A stretch of DNA of 64,000 nucleotides from NCBI GenBank assembly GCA_028023455.1, contig JAQFVV010006311.1:2402147-2466146 (forward strand), in the 5' to 3' direction. Positions 1 through 11,990 of the stretch are shown here, in pieces (within the stretch, counting starts at the first letter, position 1; each line of letters begins with the position of its first letter). The DNA is from Epiperipatus broadwayi. Taxonomy: Eukaryota; Onychophora; Udeonychophora; Euonychophora; Peripatidae. The notes below the pieces were generated by a model. The model did not search any database. It was not told where the DNA came from and saw only the letters and a program-made list of their open reading frames with translations. Both the position numbers and the translations under genes were made by a program.

Positions 1-2430
1 CTCGTTCTAGTTTAATGAATTGATTTATTTTAAAAATTTGGAATTTGTCAAAATAGTTTTAATTAGAGAAAGAAGAAAGAAAAAGGAAGCAAGGGAATGT
101 GGAATGTACATTACAAATTAAATTTTTTGATTTTTTTTTGTCTATATTTTAAATTAAATGAAAAAGTGTATCTAAAAGTTACAAAATATAAAATAAGTAA
201 AAATCGATACAGCTAAGTGGTTTTTCTTTTGCTGTGCATTCTTTTCAAAATATATTTTTGGAACAAAGAAGAAATTCCAGAAATAAGGAAAAATAAAAAA
301 ATTTTTGTAGGGGGGGGGGTTACTAATTAGTCAGCCGAGGAGAAGGCAATACGCTTATAAAAATCTGTCGATGAACATACAAAGAGAAAATTAATAAATC
401 TACAGCAAAGGTAAAAGAGAAGACATGAAATAAACTATTGTCACTGTCCTCTCGTTGCTGGATGAAGGAGTTTGTTTGTAAAACTAAATATAAAACTAAA
501 AGAAGCTTCATGGATCACATGGGGTAAAATTATAATTATGCCAGGGTCCAGGTTCAGGCTCTAACTCTCTTTGCCATCTATACCACATGAACACATTATG
601 ATATCCATTGCCCTAAGTATATCACTTGCAATCAGGAATCACAACAACCGGATCTAGTGCATTACATCCGCCATTCAACGCTAATCCTGGGATTATAAGG
701 TAACGAGTGCACTCAGAGATATATATGTAGGTTCTGTTTGATTAATAAATACCGGTAAATATAAATTCATAAACCCAATTAGATCAAGCTGTGTGATAAT
801 ATAACTCTTTATGTATTTTTTTTGTGTTTTCTTTCTCTCTAATTGTAATTCATAAAAATAATAATAATATTTTATTGTATACATGATTTATGCTATTTTG
901 TCTTTCTTATAATAAAAATGCTAATAGATTTCCAATTAAATCATTTAATTCATTTTAACTTATGTGTTATGCAATTACTTAACTACTTTATCATTAATTT
1001 AATAGTATATTTATGTATGTGTCGGTGTGCCTCCAATAAATATTTGAGGTAGAACAGGTTAGATAGAAGAGTGCGTGGGGATTTTAAAAGTCTTATTTCA
1101 AACTATAGTGGGAATTAAAGTAGATAGGAATTCAGAAAGAAAGAAAAAAAGGAGAAAAGAGTGTTCATTTGGAAAGCTAGATTACTCGCCGCATCTTCTA
1201 AGGCGTGTTGCACCACCACAGCCTGTTCACAAGTTAGTTTTAAGACGGGCCTAAATTAGTATTGCTGAGTCAGACAAATTATTAGTAGACCTAACGATTC
1301 TTGCTAATGAGCAGGATTGGTGCTTGGTAATGGACAAAAAAGCCATTTACCATAAACATAGAAATCTACAAAGAAAGAAAGTTAAAACTGGGAGGGATAG
1401 AATTATCCAAAATTACCGATATATATATGATATTTTTGTGGTCGGTTCTTTTCTCCAACTCTTGGAATGATCCACCAACAGAGAAAACTTTGTCAAAAGG
1501 GAGAATGATTCAGAACATGGGAAAATTTCATGTGGGAAGAGCTGTCTGATAATGTATATATAAATTCTCCCACTGGAAAAAAAGAAAGAAAGTGTAATTG
1601 TTAGGATTAATTCAGGTTGATATGTAATTTTCTGATTGCAGTTAGATCTAAACGAAATCTTTAAGAACGAGAAGTTTGGAGGTAGTTACAATATATATTG
1701 TTATAAATAGATTTTTATTAAATTATATTGTCTTTATAATATTTTGTTATTAATGTAATTGAAAATATTATTAATAGCTTTTTTTCAAAACAATTTCCTT
1801 CTTTATAAATTTTTAATTAAAGAATGTATAATAAGTTGTCAAAGATCTAGTTTTTAAGCATATAAACTACTTCTGGCCTAACTCACCTTTAATGCACTGG
1901 TTTTTATGCTGAAGCAGCCATTTAATATAAGGTTTCTCATTATTTATTCAAGAGATGAATTTGATATTAGACTTATTTTAAGAAAACTGATTAAAAATCA
2001 GAATATTTTAGAAAATGTGAGGAATATTTGTTAAGGCTGCATTTTAATTATTAAGTTTGAACTTAAAATGTAGATTTTTGTATAAAAAATTAAATCTTTT
2101 TGTTTGGTTTTCTTTAAACAAATTTGCTTTGTTGTGTTCCTTTTTTAAAATGATCTTATAGTTTAATATTTGAAATGTTTTTATAAAGCAGGAGAACAGA
2201 ACAATTGTTTCTTTACTAAAGCAAAATGACAGATTGAGTAAACATTTTATAAAATTATTACATGTAATTTTTAAAAATTAACATTTTTTTTATAAAGGTA
2301 ATAACAGTGTGATTAATTTCATGTGAACTGCATAAAATGTGTAGGACTAGTCTTCTAAACTATTTGATTTTCCAAGCTATACTTGTTTTTTAAATAATTT
2401 TTACAAGTTCTCTCACTTTAAAAGTATTAT
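1..2430. other. AT-rich non-coding, no gene recognised
   Basis: No reading frame here shows a protein family I recognise. Two slightly GC-richer patches (about 540-710 and 1180-1340) stand out from the A/T background but give no convincing frame, splice pair or tRNA fold. They could be old repeats or untranslated exon sequence. A run of ten G lies near 309-318. The missing first exon of DBT (start codon and presequence) could be in this stretch or further left, but I could not locate it. Confidence 0.5.
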
Positions 2431-2880
2431 ATGCATATATTTGCAAGGAAATCAAGCCATTTGCCACATGAACTGAATTTATTAAGCTTGTATTACAAAT
2501 GTTATATAATGAGTGTGCCAATAGCTCTTAACAAGCTTTTCAGAACATACCTATTCCCAGACCGGTTTCTAACTCTGGTTTTTGACAGTGTGACACTAGG
2601 ATATGCAAGCATTAGATTTAAAATACCAGATCAATCCCAGCACTTTATCTAATGTTTAACTATTAAGTAGAAAATCTGAAATTTTCAGACATCCATATGT
2701 TTTCAAATTCAGCTATCTAACTTAAATAACCATATGGGAGTGAACTAAGTTCAGATACACCATATATTAATAGCTTTAGCAATATAAAATTACCAAAGCC
2801 TTAAGAGCAATAACAATAATTGTAAGGAAATCAAGCATATGACTTTATTTAATGAGCTTGTATTACAAATAAGTTAAAGC
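2431..2880 (-). repeat. Decayed family A' hammerhead repeat, about 1.2 units
   Basis: This is a diverged relative of the 53.8-55.5 kb array. It shares the blocks 'aatagctctNaacaagctt', the ribozyme remnant 'agaccggtttc', and 'gtgaactaagttcagatac'. A second partial unit starts at about 2824 ('aaggaaatcaag' recurs at 2445 and 2824), giving a period near 379 bp. The tandem arrangement with a ribozyme remnant per unit matches the better-preserved arrays. The copy is old and carries many substitutions. Confidence 0.65.
2555..2594 (-). ncRNA. Degenerate hammerhead ribozyme (family A')
   Basis: On the minus strand GAAACCGGTC followed by TGGGA is intact, that is the second half of the core, the self-complementary ACCGGT stem III and the GUC cleavage triplet. 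The first core box reads CTGTCAA instead of CUGANGA, and stem II is disrupted. It is recognisable only by comparison with the copies at 53.9-55.4 kb and is probably inactive. Confidence 0.5.
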
Positions 2881-3558
2881 AGTACCACTTTTAGTATACA
2901 ACTGAGTCAGATAAATACTATTTCTATATGGTGGGATTTCAATTATGATGCCAGTTTTAATTTATTGTTTCCAATATGGTAAAATTGTCTAGGAAAAGTT
3001 TACAGAAATTTTCATTATTTTTTCATTATTTACCTATATATATATAATAAGAACTCAATGCTAATTAAACCAGCAATGCTACTGATATCAAAGAAAGTTT
3101 AAATTAAGCTCTCTTTTCTATTTCTACTAAAATCTTTAATAATCAGAAATTCAATCATCAAGCATGAATATAAATGAGCCAAGATGTTAACAGTTCAATA
3201 ATAAACAATTTCCCAATTTATATTTACAAAGTAAGATGAATTAATAAGCCTTTTAAGCTGAAACTTCTCAAAATCGATTATAGAAGAAAATTAAATCAGT
3301 GAATACTGTTACATGGAAAATCAATAGAGATAACATTAATTATTTCAATAGTGCTACCTGTTTTAAACAAAGCTTGAAATAAGTAGCCAGAAAAAAGTTA
3401 ATCTTTCTTAATGCTATTAAAATTATGAATTATGTAAATAATAGGCTTGAGTTTCAATGATTTTGAATGGTTAACAGCAAGATGAAATTATTTAAATATT
3501 TTTTTTAAAGCCTTGTAAAACTAACTATATGTATATAGGTTGAATATATATATATATA
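2881..3558. other. AT-rich non-coding, no gene recognised
   Basis: Nothing recognisable apart from short (TA)n runs at about 3037-3048 and 3544-3560. The second run abuts the left arm of the following foldback repeat and may mark its insertion point. Confidence 0.5.
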
Positions 3559-3835
3559 TGTTACTAGATGGAGTTTTACCAATAACCCACTATCAAGCTT
3601 AATTTACATAAACTCTGAGAGAGATAGAATTCAATATATCTTTCAAATTGTCTCCAACCTTTAAACCATGTTTTCGAGCTAGTTGGCTCACGTCAGTAAA
3701 GGGTAGGAAGACAGCTCGAAAACATGGTTTAAAAGTTGGAGACAATTTGAAAGATATATTGAATTCTATCTCTCTCAGTGTTTATGTAAACTAAGCTTGA
3801 TAATGGGCTATTGGTAAAGCTCCATCTAGTAACAT
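3559..3835. repeat. Inverted (foldback) family B repeat
   Basis: The left arm (3559-3680) and right arm (3713-3835) are near-perfect inverted copies of about 122 bp with a 32 bp spacer. The left arm is in the minus orientation and ends inside a complete minus-strand hammerhead fold. The right arm starts in the 3' half of the same ribozyme ('agctcgaaaacatgg') and continues as a plus-oriented unit. The inversion joint therefore falls inside the ribozyme. A transcript of either strand would fold into a long hairpin. Confidence 0.85.
3654..3707 (-). ncRNA. Hammerhead-like ribozyme, family B copy 1
   Basis: Read on the minus strand: stem I 5' side CCTACCCTTTA, core box CTGACGT, stem II GAGC/GCTC around loop CAACTA, then GAAAA, a short stem III, and stem I 3' side AAAGGTTGG pairing back to CCTACCC.TTT. 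The fold is clear. Core position A9 is U in both family B copies, which would be expected to weaken cleavage, so activity is doubtful. This copy also has an A in place of the C after GAAA. Confidence 0.5.
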
Positions 3836-4370
3836 AAAATGCAAGCTATAGCAAGTTATGAAATGTATAACTTGTTTTGTTTATCATAAATGCACCCTTG
3901 AATGTTTTTACAATGATATAGATTGCAGAGGCTTTTACTATATAGTTAAACTGAACTGAATTCAGACCCATATAGCTATCTAGTTTGTTTGACTGGATTT
4001 GAAGATATTTACGTATCTGAAAAATTTGTGCCTTCAAACTGATAGAAATGAGTTTCATAAATGCTGTTTAGTAGAGTTGGAGTTTAGATCTAGTTTCTGG
4101 TCTTCCTACCCTTTACTGACGTGAGCCAACTAGCTCGATTTTTTAGATCTAGTTTCTGGTCTTCCTACCCTTTACTGACGTGAGCCAACTAGCTCGAAAC
4201 CATGGTTTGAAGGTTGGAGACAAATTGAAAGAGATATTGAATCCCATCTCTCTCAGTGTTTATATAAACTAAGTTTGATAGTGGGCTATTGGTAAAGCTC
4301 CATCTAGTAACCATAAAATGCAAGCTATAGCAAGTTACGAGATGTATAACTTGTTTTGTTTATCATATAT
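3713..4370 (+). repeat. Family B hammerhead repeat, about 1.5 plus-strand units
   Basis: From 3713 a plus-oriented unit of about 0.42 kb runs to the next ribozyme. It is followed by a partial second unit ending in a (TA)n run at 4367-4380. A 55-56 bp block ending in 'tagctcga' is duplicated (4083-4138 and 4142-4197). The first copy breaks off exactly inside the GAAA box and the second carries a complete ribozyme. The unit contains 'ctgaactgaattcag', the palindromic block also found in families A, A' and C. Confidence 0.8.
4164..4217 (+). ncRNA. Hammerhead-like ribozyme, family B copy 2
   Basis: Stem I 5' side CCTACCCTTTA (4164-4174) pairs with TGAAGGTTGG (4208-4217): six pairs next to the core with one G-U, a mismatch, then three more. 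The core box is CTGACGT (4175-4181), stem II is GAGC/GCTC with loop CAACTA (4182-4195), then GAAAC. Stem III is the self-complementary ACCATGGT (4199-4206), with predicted cleavage after U4207. A perfectly self-complementary stem III fits the dimeric hammerheads known from short-stem-III types. The A9 to U change is a defect or an unusual variant. Confidence 0.6.
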
Positions 4371-7090
4371 ATATATATATGCCCATCACTAATTCAAAAA
4401 CTTATATTATCCCAACAAATTTGGAAAGAATTATTTTGGTTTATTATTTTAATTACTGCAATATAAAAGTTTTGAACTACTGATATAATTATAAGCATAT
4501 TCTCTATTTTAAAGTGTTATATTGTTGTTAATAAAATAAATTTATAGTGTTTATTTACCATGCACTGAAGTTAGCCACAAATCTACATATACGTATGGGG
4601 AGGCAAAAAAAGAGAAAAAGACAAGAACAAGTCTTATAATAATTATTTCTTTTTATAATAGTCAATAGATTTATATCAGTAAAATAGGTTTTATTTTAAG
4701 TAAAGTAAATGAAACAGTATTTTAAGATAAAATTGTTGGGAATATTTTGATATTTAGGTAAAATTTAATTAATGGTATATTTTTGTGTATAATAAGATTA
4801 GTAAATATTTGAAACTTAATTAAGATTTATAGGAAATAAAAACTAATTAAATAAAATAATATTTAGAAAAAAGTATAAATAAGCCAACAATTTATGTGTC
4901 AGATAGATATCAGATTGTATCTCCAGTGATTAGAAAATATTTTTCAAAAAACAGTGTTGGGGTAAAATATAAAAGAGTTAAAAATCTTTTGTATAGGTTC
5001 TTTTCTGTCTTCTCTTGAAATCAAGAATGATACCAGTGAACTTTTAAGAAACAATCATTGCTGATATAAAGTTGTAAAAGCTGAACTTGTAGATGTAATG
5101 CTGAGAAATTAGCTGGCAAAGATGGGACTTATATGAAATATCATGTAGAATAAAAGAAATGAGAGATTAGCATTGGATCTCTAACTATTCTAAAAAAAAT
5201 AAATGGATGAAATGCAATGAATCCAGCTGACATTGAAGCTATGTAAAATCACTTCAGCCTTAAGCATTCAGTTTTCCAAAGTATGTATGTGAATTAAAAG
5301 TGATCCAGGAAGTTAACTAAACTGAATGATAACAGCTAAGCTTTATGCAATCAAGACTAAAATAAACCAGGAAATGGACCAAACCAAATGATATAACAAG
5401 TATGAAATCATATGAAATCAGGACTACAAATATATGAGCTCAAAGAAAAAATTTTAAAGAGGGACATTGATGTAATCATAAAACAGTTAAAGAATAGGTA
5501 AGACTTTGTTATTCCATTTTATTATTAGGCTTAAAATATTATAATTAACCAAAGTCTAATCATATATTTCTGTAAATATTAATATTTTTTTACAAATGTG
5601 TATCAGTCAACTTTTATATTAATTTTTTTGTATGAATATTGTTTTTATTTTTTTATTATTTTAATATGCCTTAGAATAGATGAACCTTGGAGTTAGTTTG
5701 GCAAATCAAATATAGCCAATTGCTGTCATAAAAGGGGTAATGCCATACAAATACCTGGCATATATCAATTTTCTCTAAGGGATAATGATTATATTGTATA
5801 AGTATTATGCAAATATTAAGGATTTATTAAATTCTAACAATCTAATAATGTTAGTTTATTAACTTGTTACAAATAGTCTTTAGTCTTCATTCTATGATGT
5901 TCTCGCATAAATGCCTATATAGTCGCAATATTGAGATAGATTTTAGTTTTTATATTTTTTTATTTGGAGGTAATTATTTATATTTGTTGTTATCATGTTT
6001 ACCTGAGCCTGTTGTGAATGAACAGAGGAATTTAACATCAAAGAAGTGGAGGGAATTGAATCCGTAGAGGTGGCACTCTAGTTTGTTGTAATTGCATACC
6101 TTTTATGACTACGGATGAACCCTCTCTTTAATTTGAACTGTTTTTATGGAATTGGCCGTTAAGAAATATAGCTGGTGTTCGTGTTAAAATAAAAAAAATT
6201 AACAAAAACCCAGTCTAATCATCTTTATCAGTTATAACATTCATACTAAATATACCCATCTTGATTCATTCTAACACCCATTAATCCTAGAATGTAAATT
6301 CAACATACATTATAGTATCATTTTGAGGCTGGCTATTTTGAAATATGGACTCTAATATATTTGTATATTTATTTCACAGAGGACAGTTCTGAATTTCAGA
6401 GCCATGTTGGGTGATTTAATATTTGGATATTTATTTCAGTTTAGCGTTAAGCACTGGTATTATATTATAGTAAGTGTACAAAAAGAGAGTTACACGGTTC
6501 CCATTACAGTATTGAAACAAATAATAGTATTACTGCTAGAAATTTACAATTATTTTATTCTTGAATAAATTTAGGGCAAAACAGAAAAATAAATTTATTT
6601 TTAATTTTATTTGAGATGAAAATAATATTTTTAGTTTTAAAGCTATGTTAATTCATATTTGGATAACAATTTTATTAAGTATTATCAACAAATAATTAGA
6701 AAAATGAATACTGATAAATTTTTAAAAGCATTTTTTGTTTGTGCTTTAGTGTCAGTTTTTCAAAATCATATTTTGTTGAACTTGTAGTTTTAAATTAGTC
6801 ACTAATTTCATAACTAATGATTGTAATATTTTTATCTTTGTCAATAAAATCTGTATTTAACATTATTTTGAGAGTAATTTAAGATTGAATTCTTTTTTAA
6901 CAAAATTATTAATTTTATAAATATATAAAGTTCTAGCATAGTCTTTAATAAATAATTGTTCTAAGTCAGATCACTGTATTGTGATTGATTAGGATGTTTA
7001 TATACATTTTCAAAAGAATTAAAATTTGTAATGAAAAGGACAAGATTTTTTTGTTAATATCCAAAAAATTCACAAACATATCTTTTTCTG
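4371..7090. other. AT-rich non-coding, no gene recognised
   Basis: Probably 5' flank or first intron of DBT. No frame with family similarity is visible. Around 5410-5500 a short frame rich in Lys and Glu ends at a possible donor (gtaag), but upstream it is closed by stops and it is not recognised. Confidence 0.45.
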
Positions 7091-7244
7091 ATAGAATTAA
7101 GCATTCTTATGTAGAATTTGTTACTTTTAAATTGTAATTTTATTTATTTTTTCTTTATATATATAGAATTAAGTATTCTTAAGTAGAATGTGTTACTTTT
7201 AAACTGTAATTTTAATATTTCGTTTTTTTTTCTTTATATATATT
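7091..7244. repeat. 72 bp tandem duplication at the DBT splice acceptor
   Basis: 'atagaattaag' and about 72 bases following it occur twice, at 7091 and 7163, including the pyrimidine-rich tract and (TA)n. The second copy supplies the tract of the acceptor used for the exon at 7253. The first copy ends in 'tatatatag' (AG at 7165-7166), a possible cryptic acceptor about 86 bases upstream. Confidence 0.75.
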
Positions 7245-7252
7245 TTTAACAG

Positions 7253-7373
7253 AGGCATTTTTATGCTGTTGCTGCAACTTCACAGGCTGAATTAGTAGTT
7301 ATTAAATCTTCCAAAACTCAATGTAAATATGAAAATAATAAATTATTACCAAGGTTTATTTTTACAACCCCAG
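7253..7373 (+). CDS. DBT: DBT exon: presequence/linker of BCKDH E2
   Basis: An internal exon of the lipoamide acyltransferase (E2) of the mitochondrial branched-chain alpha-ketoacid dehydrogenase complex. The acceptor is ...tttttaacag/AGGCAT and the donor CAG/gtaagat. The exon is 121 nt: 40 codons (RHFYAVAAT...RFIFTTP) plus one base, whose codon is completed by the exon at 29277. It corresponds to the poorly conserved region between the mitochondrial presequence and the lipoyl domain, so the assignment rests on phase continuity with the next exon, which is clearly DBT. The start codon exon was not found upstream. A 72 bp duplication lies across the acceptor tract. Confidence 0.7.
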
Positions 7374-8829
7374 GTAAGATATTCTAGCAATTACGGTGTA
7401 ATGTAAACATAAGTTTATTCAAAATTCATGAATTTTATATAATAGTCAAAACAATATCATTTTTGTTATTTAGTCAATGAAATTTATATCCATGTTTCTA
7501 GAATTTAATACAGCTTTAAATCAATTCTATTCTTTCAGTTTTTATTTGGTTAAGCTAAAAAATGTAAATTATTTATTTAATAAGTTACAACAATTAAAAA
7601 TGGATAAATAAAAGATAAAATTTTAAAAGAGAAAAATGATTTTATTATTTAATCAATTCCAAATTGCCAGTGATAAAACATCTGAAAACAAAATATTTAC
7701 TATAATTGCAGATGAATTATTTTCTAACAAAACTATCATGTAATATTTTTTTCTTTAAAAAAAAGAAAAGAAGAAAGACTGTTGTTCTTAAAATAGATTA
7801 TGCAATTTTCTATGGAAATTCTAGAGCTCTTGATTTTTTTTTTTATTAGAAGAAATAATTAGATCCAGAAATTATATTTAAGTTTTACTCATGTTTAAAT
7901 ATAAAACCAACTATTTCTAATGTATAATAACTTATATTGTTATACACGAATAAAAATAAAAAAATTTCCAGGAAAAACAATTTCTTTAAAGAAAATGATG
8001 AAAATGTGTTTAACTATCCTCTTGAATAATTTCACAAATTCCCAAATGAAATTGACAAAGATATTCTAAATCATAAAGAAAAGAAGATTATAGTTAAGGG
8101 CTAGAAGAGTAGTCATTAATGAGTTATATGAGGAGATGAGTGTAGAAAGTTTCTAGTGAAACGTATATTTTTGACTAGTGGATATTTCAACTTTTCTTGA
8201 AAGATTTATTAAGTAGCTCTAAGTACCATCTTACATAAACAAGAACTAAAAATTGAAAAGAAATTCAAACTTTTAAAAAAAGAAGACAAATAATGATGAG
8301 AAAAGAAAAACCAAACAAACAATTGTATAAAGCAAACTGCTGCTTATGTAGTTTTAATAATTTATTTAAATACTGGATGGTTTTACATCATTTTGAATCT
8401 CACAATGTACAGTTTTTTTCAAAATAAAAGATGAGATAAAAACTAAAGCTATAAATGCTATAATTAACATTGAATATTTTAACTTAAATTTGTTGTTAAC
8501 AGAATGAAAAAAAAATTATTTTTTTTGATTAGTTTCAAAATTTATTCTCATAAATTATTTTTCTGAGAACTATATATATTTTTTACAAAGCAATATAATT
8601 TGGGCAACTTAAAAAAATATTTATTAGAAAGAGTGCTTCATACATGTATTGATTGGAATTCTGATAGTGCCATAAGAGTCTGGATCATGCAGTGTTTACT
8701 ATTGTATATGGTCATATGAAAAGCTGTCTAATCATTGCAGAATAAAAAGAAATTCAAAGTTCTACAAATAACTTGCATGCAAGTGGAGTTACATAAAATA
8801 ATTTTTTTGGTAAATATGTTAAAAAAAAC
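7374..8829. other. DBT intron, start: AT-rich, nothing recognised
   Basis: This is the beginning of the intron that runs from 7374 to 29276. No coding similarity or repeat structure was recognised in this part. Confidence 0.5.
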
Positions 8830-9400
8830 TAGAAATATATATAGAGTTTAATAAATAGACAGATAATGATATGCAAAGATAAAATTAGAACTAATAATAG
8901 ATGAAACAATGTAAAGAGGAGATAGAAATAAAATAAGTTGAAGATGTAGATAGAAAAAAACTAGTTAGAAAGTTAGAAAAATATGTGTATATATGTAAAG
9001 TTTAATAGATAGACAAATAGAGATAAGTAGAAATAGCAATAGATGAAAAAGTAGAGAAAGAAGATAGAAATATAATAAGTTGAAGATGTAGATAGAATAA
9101 AGAGACATAGAAAAATAAAAGGTTTTGATCAAAATAGATATAATGATAATTTGAGAGATAAATAATGAGCTAAACATTAGCGAAGAGATAGGATAAATAT
9201 ATATATAGAAATAGGGATTGATGGATATGAGATAGATACACAAACAGATAAAGAAGTAGAAATAAATGAACAAAGTGGAAAATTATATTGAATTGATAAA
9301 AGTCTATAGATATTAGATAAAGTTATAAAGAAATAGTAATAGATAAGTAATTAATTAGAGATAGACAGAAAAATCTATTGATATGTGATGTGCTTATATA
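8830..9400. repeat. Purine-rich GATA-like degenerate tandem repeat
   Basis: The strand is almost free of C and built from gata/gaaa/aata words. A longer periodicity is visible: 'aagttgaagatgtagatag' occurs at 8935 and 9077 (period 142 bp) with similar sequence between. It is a decayed microsatellite within a higher-order tandem repeat. The long minus-strand frame here is low-complexity and not a gene. Confidence 0.65.
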
Positions 9401-9700
9401 CTGAAATGAATAACGTCTTATTCATTTCATGATCAGCTATGTGATCTTTCATATATTGGATAGGAGTTAATATAATAGTAAAGGGTGAAAAGTGATTTAT
9501 TAATAAAATATAATAGAAAGGGTATAAAAATAAATATACTAGTAATAATAATAAATAATAAGAAGTAAAAATAATGGTAAAATAAAATAATATTAAGGTT
9601 AAAAGGGTTAAATTATTGAATATAATATAATGTAAAAATAGTTAAATTGTAAAATTATATGTATAAATTTATAAAATACGATTGTATTTATGTAATGTTT

Positions 9701-9754
9701 AAATTTGTAGATCTGATGAAGACTGCTGGGAACAGTCGAAACTGTTATCAAATT
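9701..9754 (+). ncRNA. Hammerhead-like ribozyme motif, separate type (E)
   Basis: Core CTGATGA (9713-9719); one extra A; stem II GACTG/CAGTC (9721-9725, 9733-9737) with loop CTGGGAA; then GAAAC (9738-9742). Stem I can form as GAT/ATC next to the core (9710-9712, 9747-9749), a three-base bulge GTA, and AATTT/AAATT (9702-9706, 9750-9754). Stem III would be only AC/GU and would need a partner molecule, with cleavage after U9746. The extra A after the core is non-canonical. It sits at the right-hand end of a purine-rich AT region, as a single copy, and is unlike families A-D. Confidence 0.45.
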
Positions 9755-11990
9755 AATAAATATATTTTTCTAAAAATGTAAAAGAATGGAGGTTTGATTT
9801 TCCATATGACAGTAAACTGGTTTTCAGTGTTGTGAGGATAGCTAATAAATATAATAGTACAAAAAATTTTAAAAAAAGTTATATAAAATAAAAGTAGTAT
9901 CTTAAATTTAATAAAGTATCAAAAGTAATAATAATAGATGATATTCACATTTTAGAATAAGCTATTAAGTCATGTTTAAAATAATTATAAGCAATATAGA
10001 TAGATTTGTTACTAATAAACTATGTTAAAACTGTTTCTCTTATCAAAGATTAAAAGAACATATATCTAAAATTATATTGTGATGAATGTATTGAAAAACA
10101 TCACAGTTAAATATACTAGTGTTAAAAGAAATAGATTTTAAAAGTTTAATTAAATAATCTAAATTTTGGTTTACGTAAGTAGGTTAAAAATAAAGTAACT
10201 TGCATTTTGTGATAAGGGGTTTGGAAGTCAAGATAAAAATGAAAGCAATTAAATAATGATGATGTTCTGAAAATTCAGTCAATTAAATAATTATACTATT
10301 TTGAAAATTCATGTATTTAAAATAAAATTGAGATCATTAAAAGTTTTGCAAATAAGAAGTCATCAAAAGTGTTATAAATAAGAGTCAAAAGTATATATAG
10401 TCAGATTTTTTTTAAATTATTTAGTCTAGATTCTTGCTTTATTCAAGCCTCATTGAACTGCCATTAGGATAAATGAATAGAAAAGAGGAAAATCACCAGG
10501 TATCTGAAATCTAACTGGGATCCTTGCTAAATCTGATGAAGTTATTTTGAAGAAATCTACTCAAAATGAAGGGAAAAAAACCCTAAACCTCAAATAATTT
10601 TAAAAAACAGAAAATTGGTAAAGGATAGTATAGTAACTTGTAAAGAAAGAAATGTGATTATAAATGAAATCAGTTAATATATGCTACAGAGGGAGAACTA
10701 TTAGCTCTCATAAAAAAATCCTCACAATAAACTGAATAGCCAATCCTGGCTATAAAACATTATGATATTAAGTCAAAAAAAAAAAAAAAGAAACTTTATC
10801 GATTATATTGATATTAACAATTTTAAGTTTTTTTATTAGAAATATATTAATTCTAATGATCTATATTTTATTATGTATAAAGTGTTTGTATAGTGTGTTA
10901 TTTAATTGATTGATTGAAGAAAGAAATGAATATTTTGTTTAAAAAAAAAAATCAGCATTTGCTGTTAAGCATAAACTCTAGCTATGTTTAAAGCAACTAA
11001 AATACAACACTTCATCTTTTTTATTATTATATATGTATGGTTAGTTAAAACTTTATTTCCTTTCATAAAAAAATAAACAATAATAAGGATTTTCTTTTCA
11101 TTAGAAAATTGTTAGCAAATATGTAATAAAGTTAGACAAATAATCATGATGCTATATTTCTTTTAAACACACAAAAAGTACATGCATGTAATATATTTAA
11201 TGTGAAGTATCAAAGTTTAGAAATAATAAATTTTAAGTGAAACTAAAGTTTTATTTTGAAATTCGATCAAGAGTCGACTTAAACATAAATTAACCCTTGC
11301 ATTAATTACCATTGATTAGATTTTATGTGTTTTAGAACTTATAATATAAATGCAATTGTTAGATCACTGTTGAATCATTAAAATATACTATATCTATATG
11401 CTGAATTTATTCACAGTTTTGCTTGTAAATTCAAGGTCGGATCAAAAAGAAGCACCTCAAATAATTAAGTTCGAGTTATTGTTAAATTGGGATTAGAACT
11501 TAGAATTATTGGTGTAAAAGAAAATAAATTGATTATAATAATCTCATACTAGATATGTGTGTGTGAGTATTCTACAAAGCTAATGATAGGAATAAATATG
11601 TTTGTAAGGGCCAACCATACATAGGATTATATCCAGGGTATATTCAAGCCTAATGATTTACTCTATGACAAATGCACTTCATCATAGAATCATATTAGTA
11701 TTATAATATGTAATTGACAGATTAAGTTTTAAAATTAAATCAAAATAAACTTTGGACACTTTACAAATAACTGATTATTTTGTATTTGCTTTTTAGCATG
11801 CATATGAAATAAAAATTAAAAGATAGGGAGGAATGGCTTATTAAAGCAATCATTACCATTAAATTATAATCATGAAGATAATCAAATTATAGAGAAAGTA
11901 TTATGATATATTTGGTAATAGAGACATGCTTAAGGTAAAAAAATATTATATCTTGTATGACAATTATGATACTTTGTAAATAAGTTATTG
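9755..11990. other. DBT intron: AT-rich, nothing recognised
   Basis: No family-level protein similarity, RNA fold or repeat was recognised. A short coding-like patch near 10440-10590 could be an old retroelement remnant but is too decayed to place. Confidence 0.45.

Noticed and set aside
545-575. GGTTCAGGCTC resembling a tRNA/SINE B box.
   Set aside because: No matching A box at the right distance and no cloverleaf could be drawn.
5410-5500. Short Lys/Glu-rich frame ending at a gtaag donor.
   Set aside because: Closed by stops upstream, no acceptor found, no similarity. Not supported as an exon.
8965-9273. 102-codon minus-strand frame.
   Set aside because: Translation of the complement of a GATA-like microsatellite. 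Low-complexity Ile/Tyr/Leu sequence.
10528-10556. CTGATGA followed by an A-rich stretch with GAAA on the plus strand.
   Set aside because: No stem II between the boxes and no stem I. Chance occurrence.
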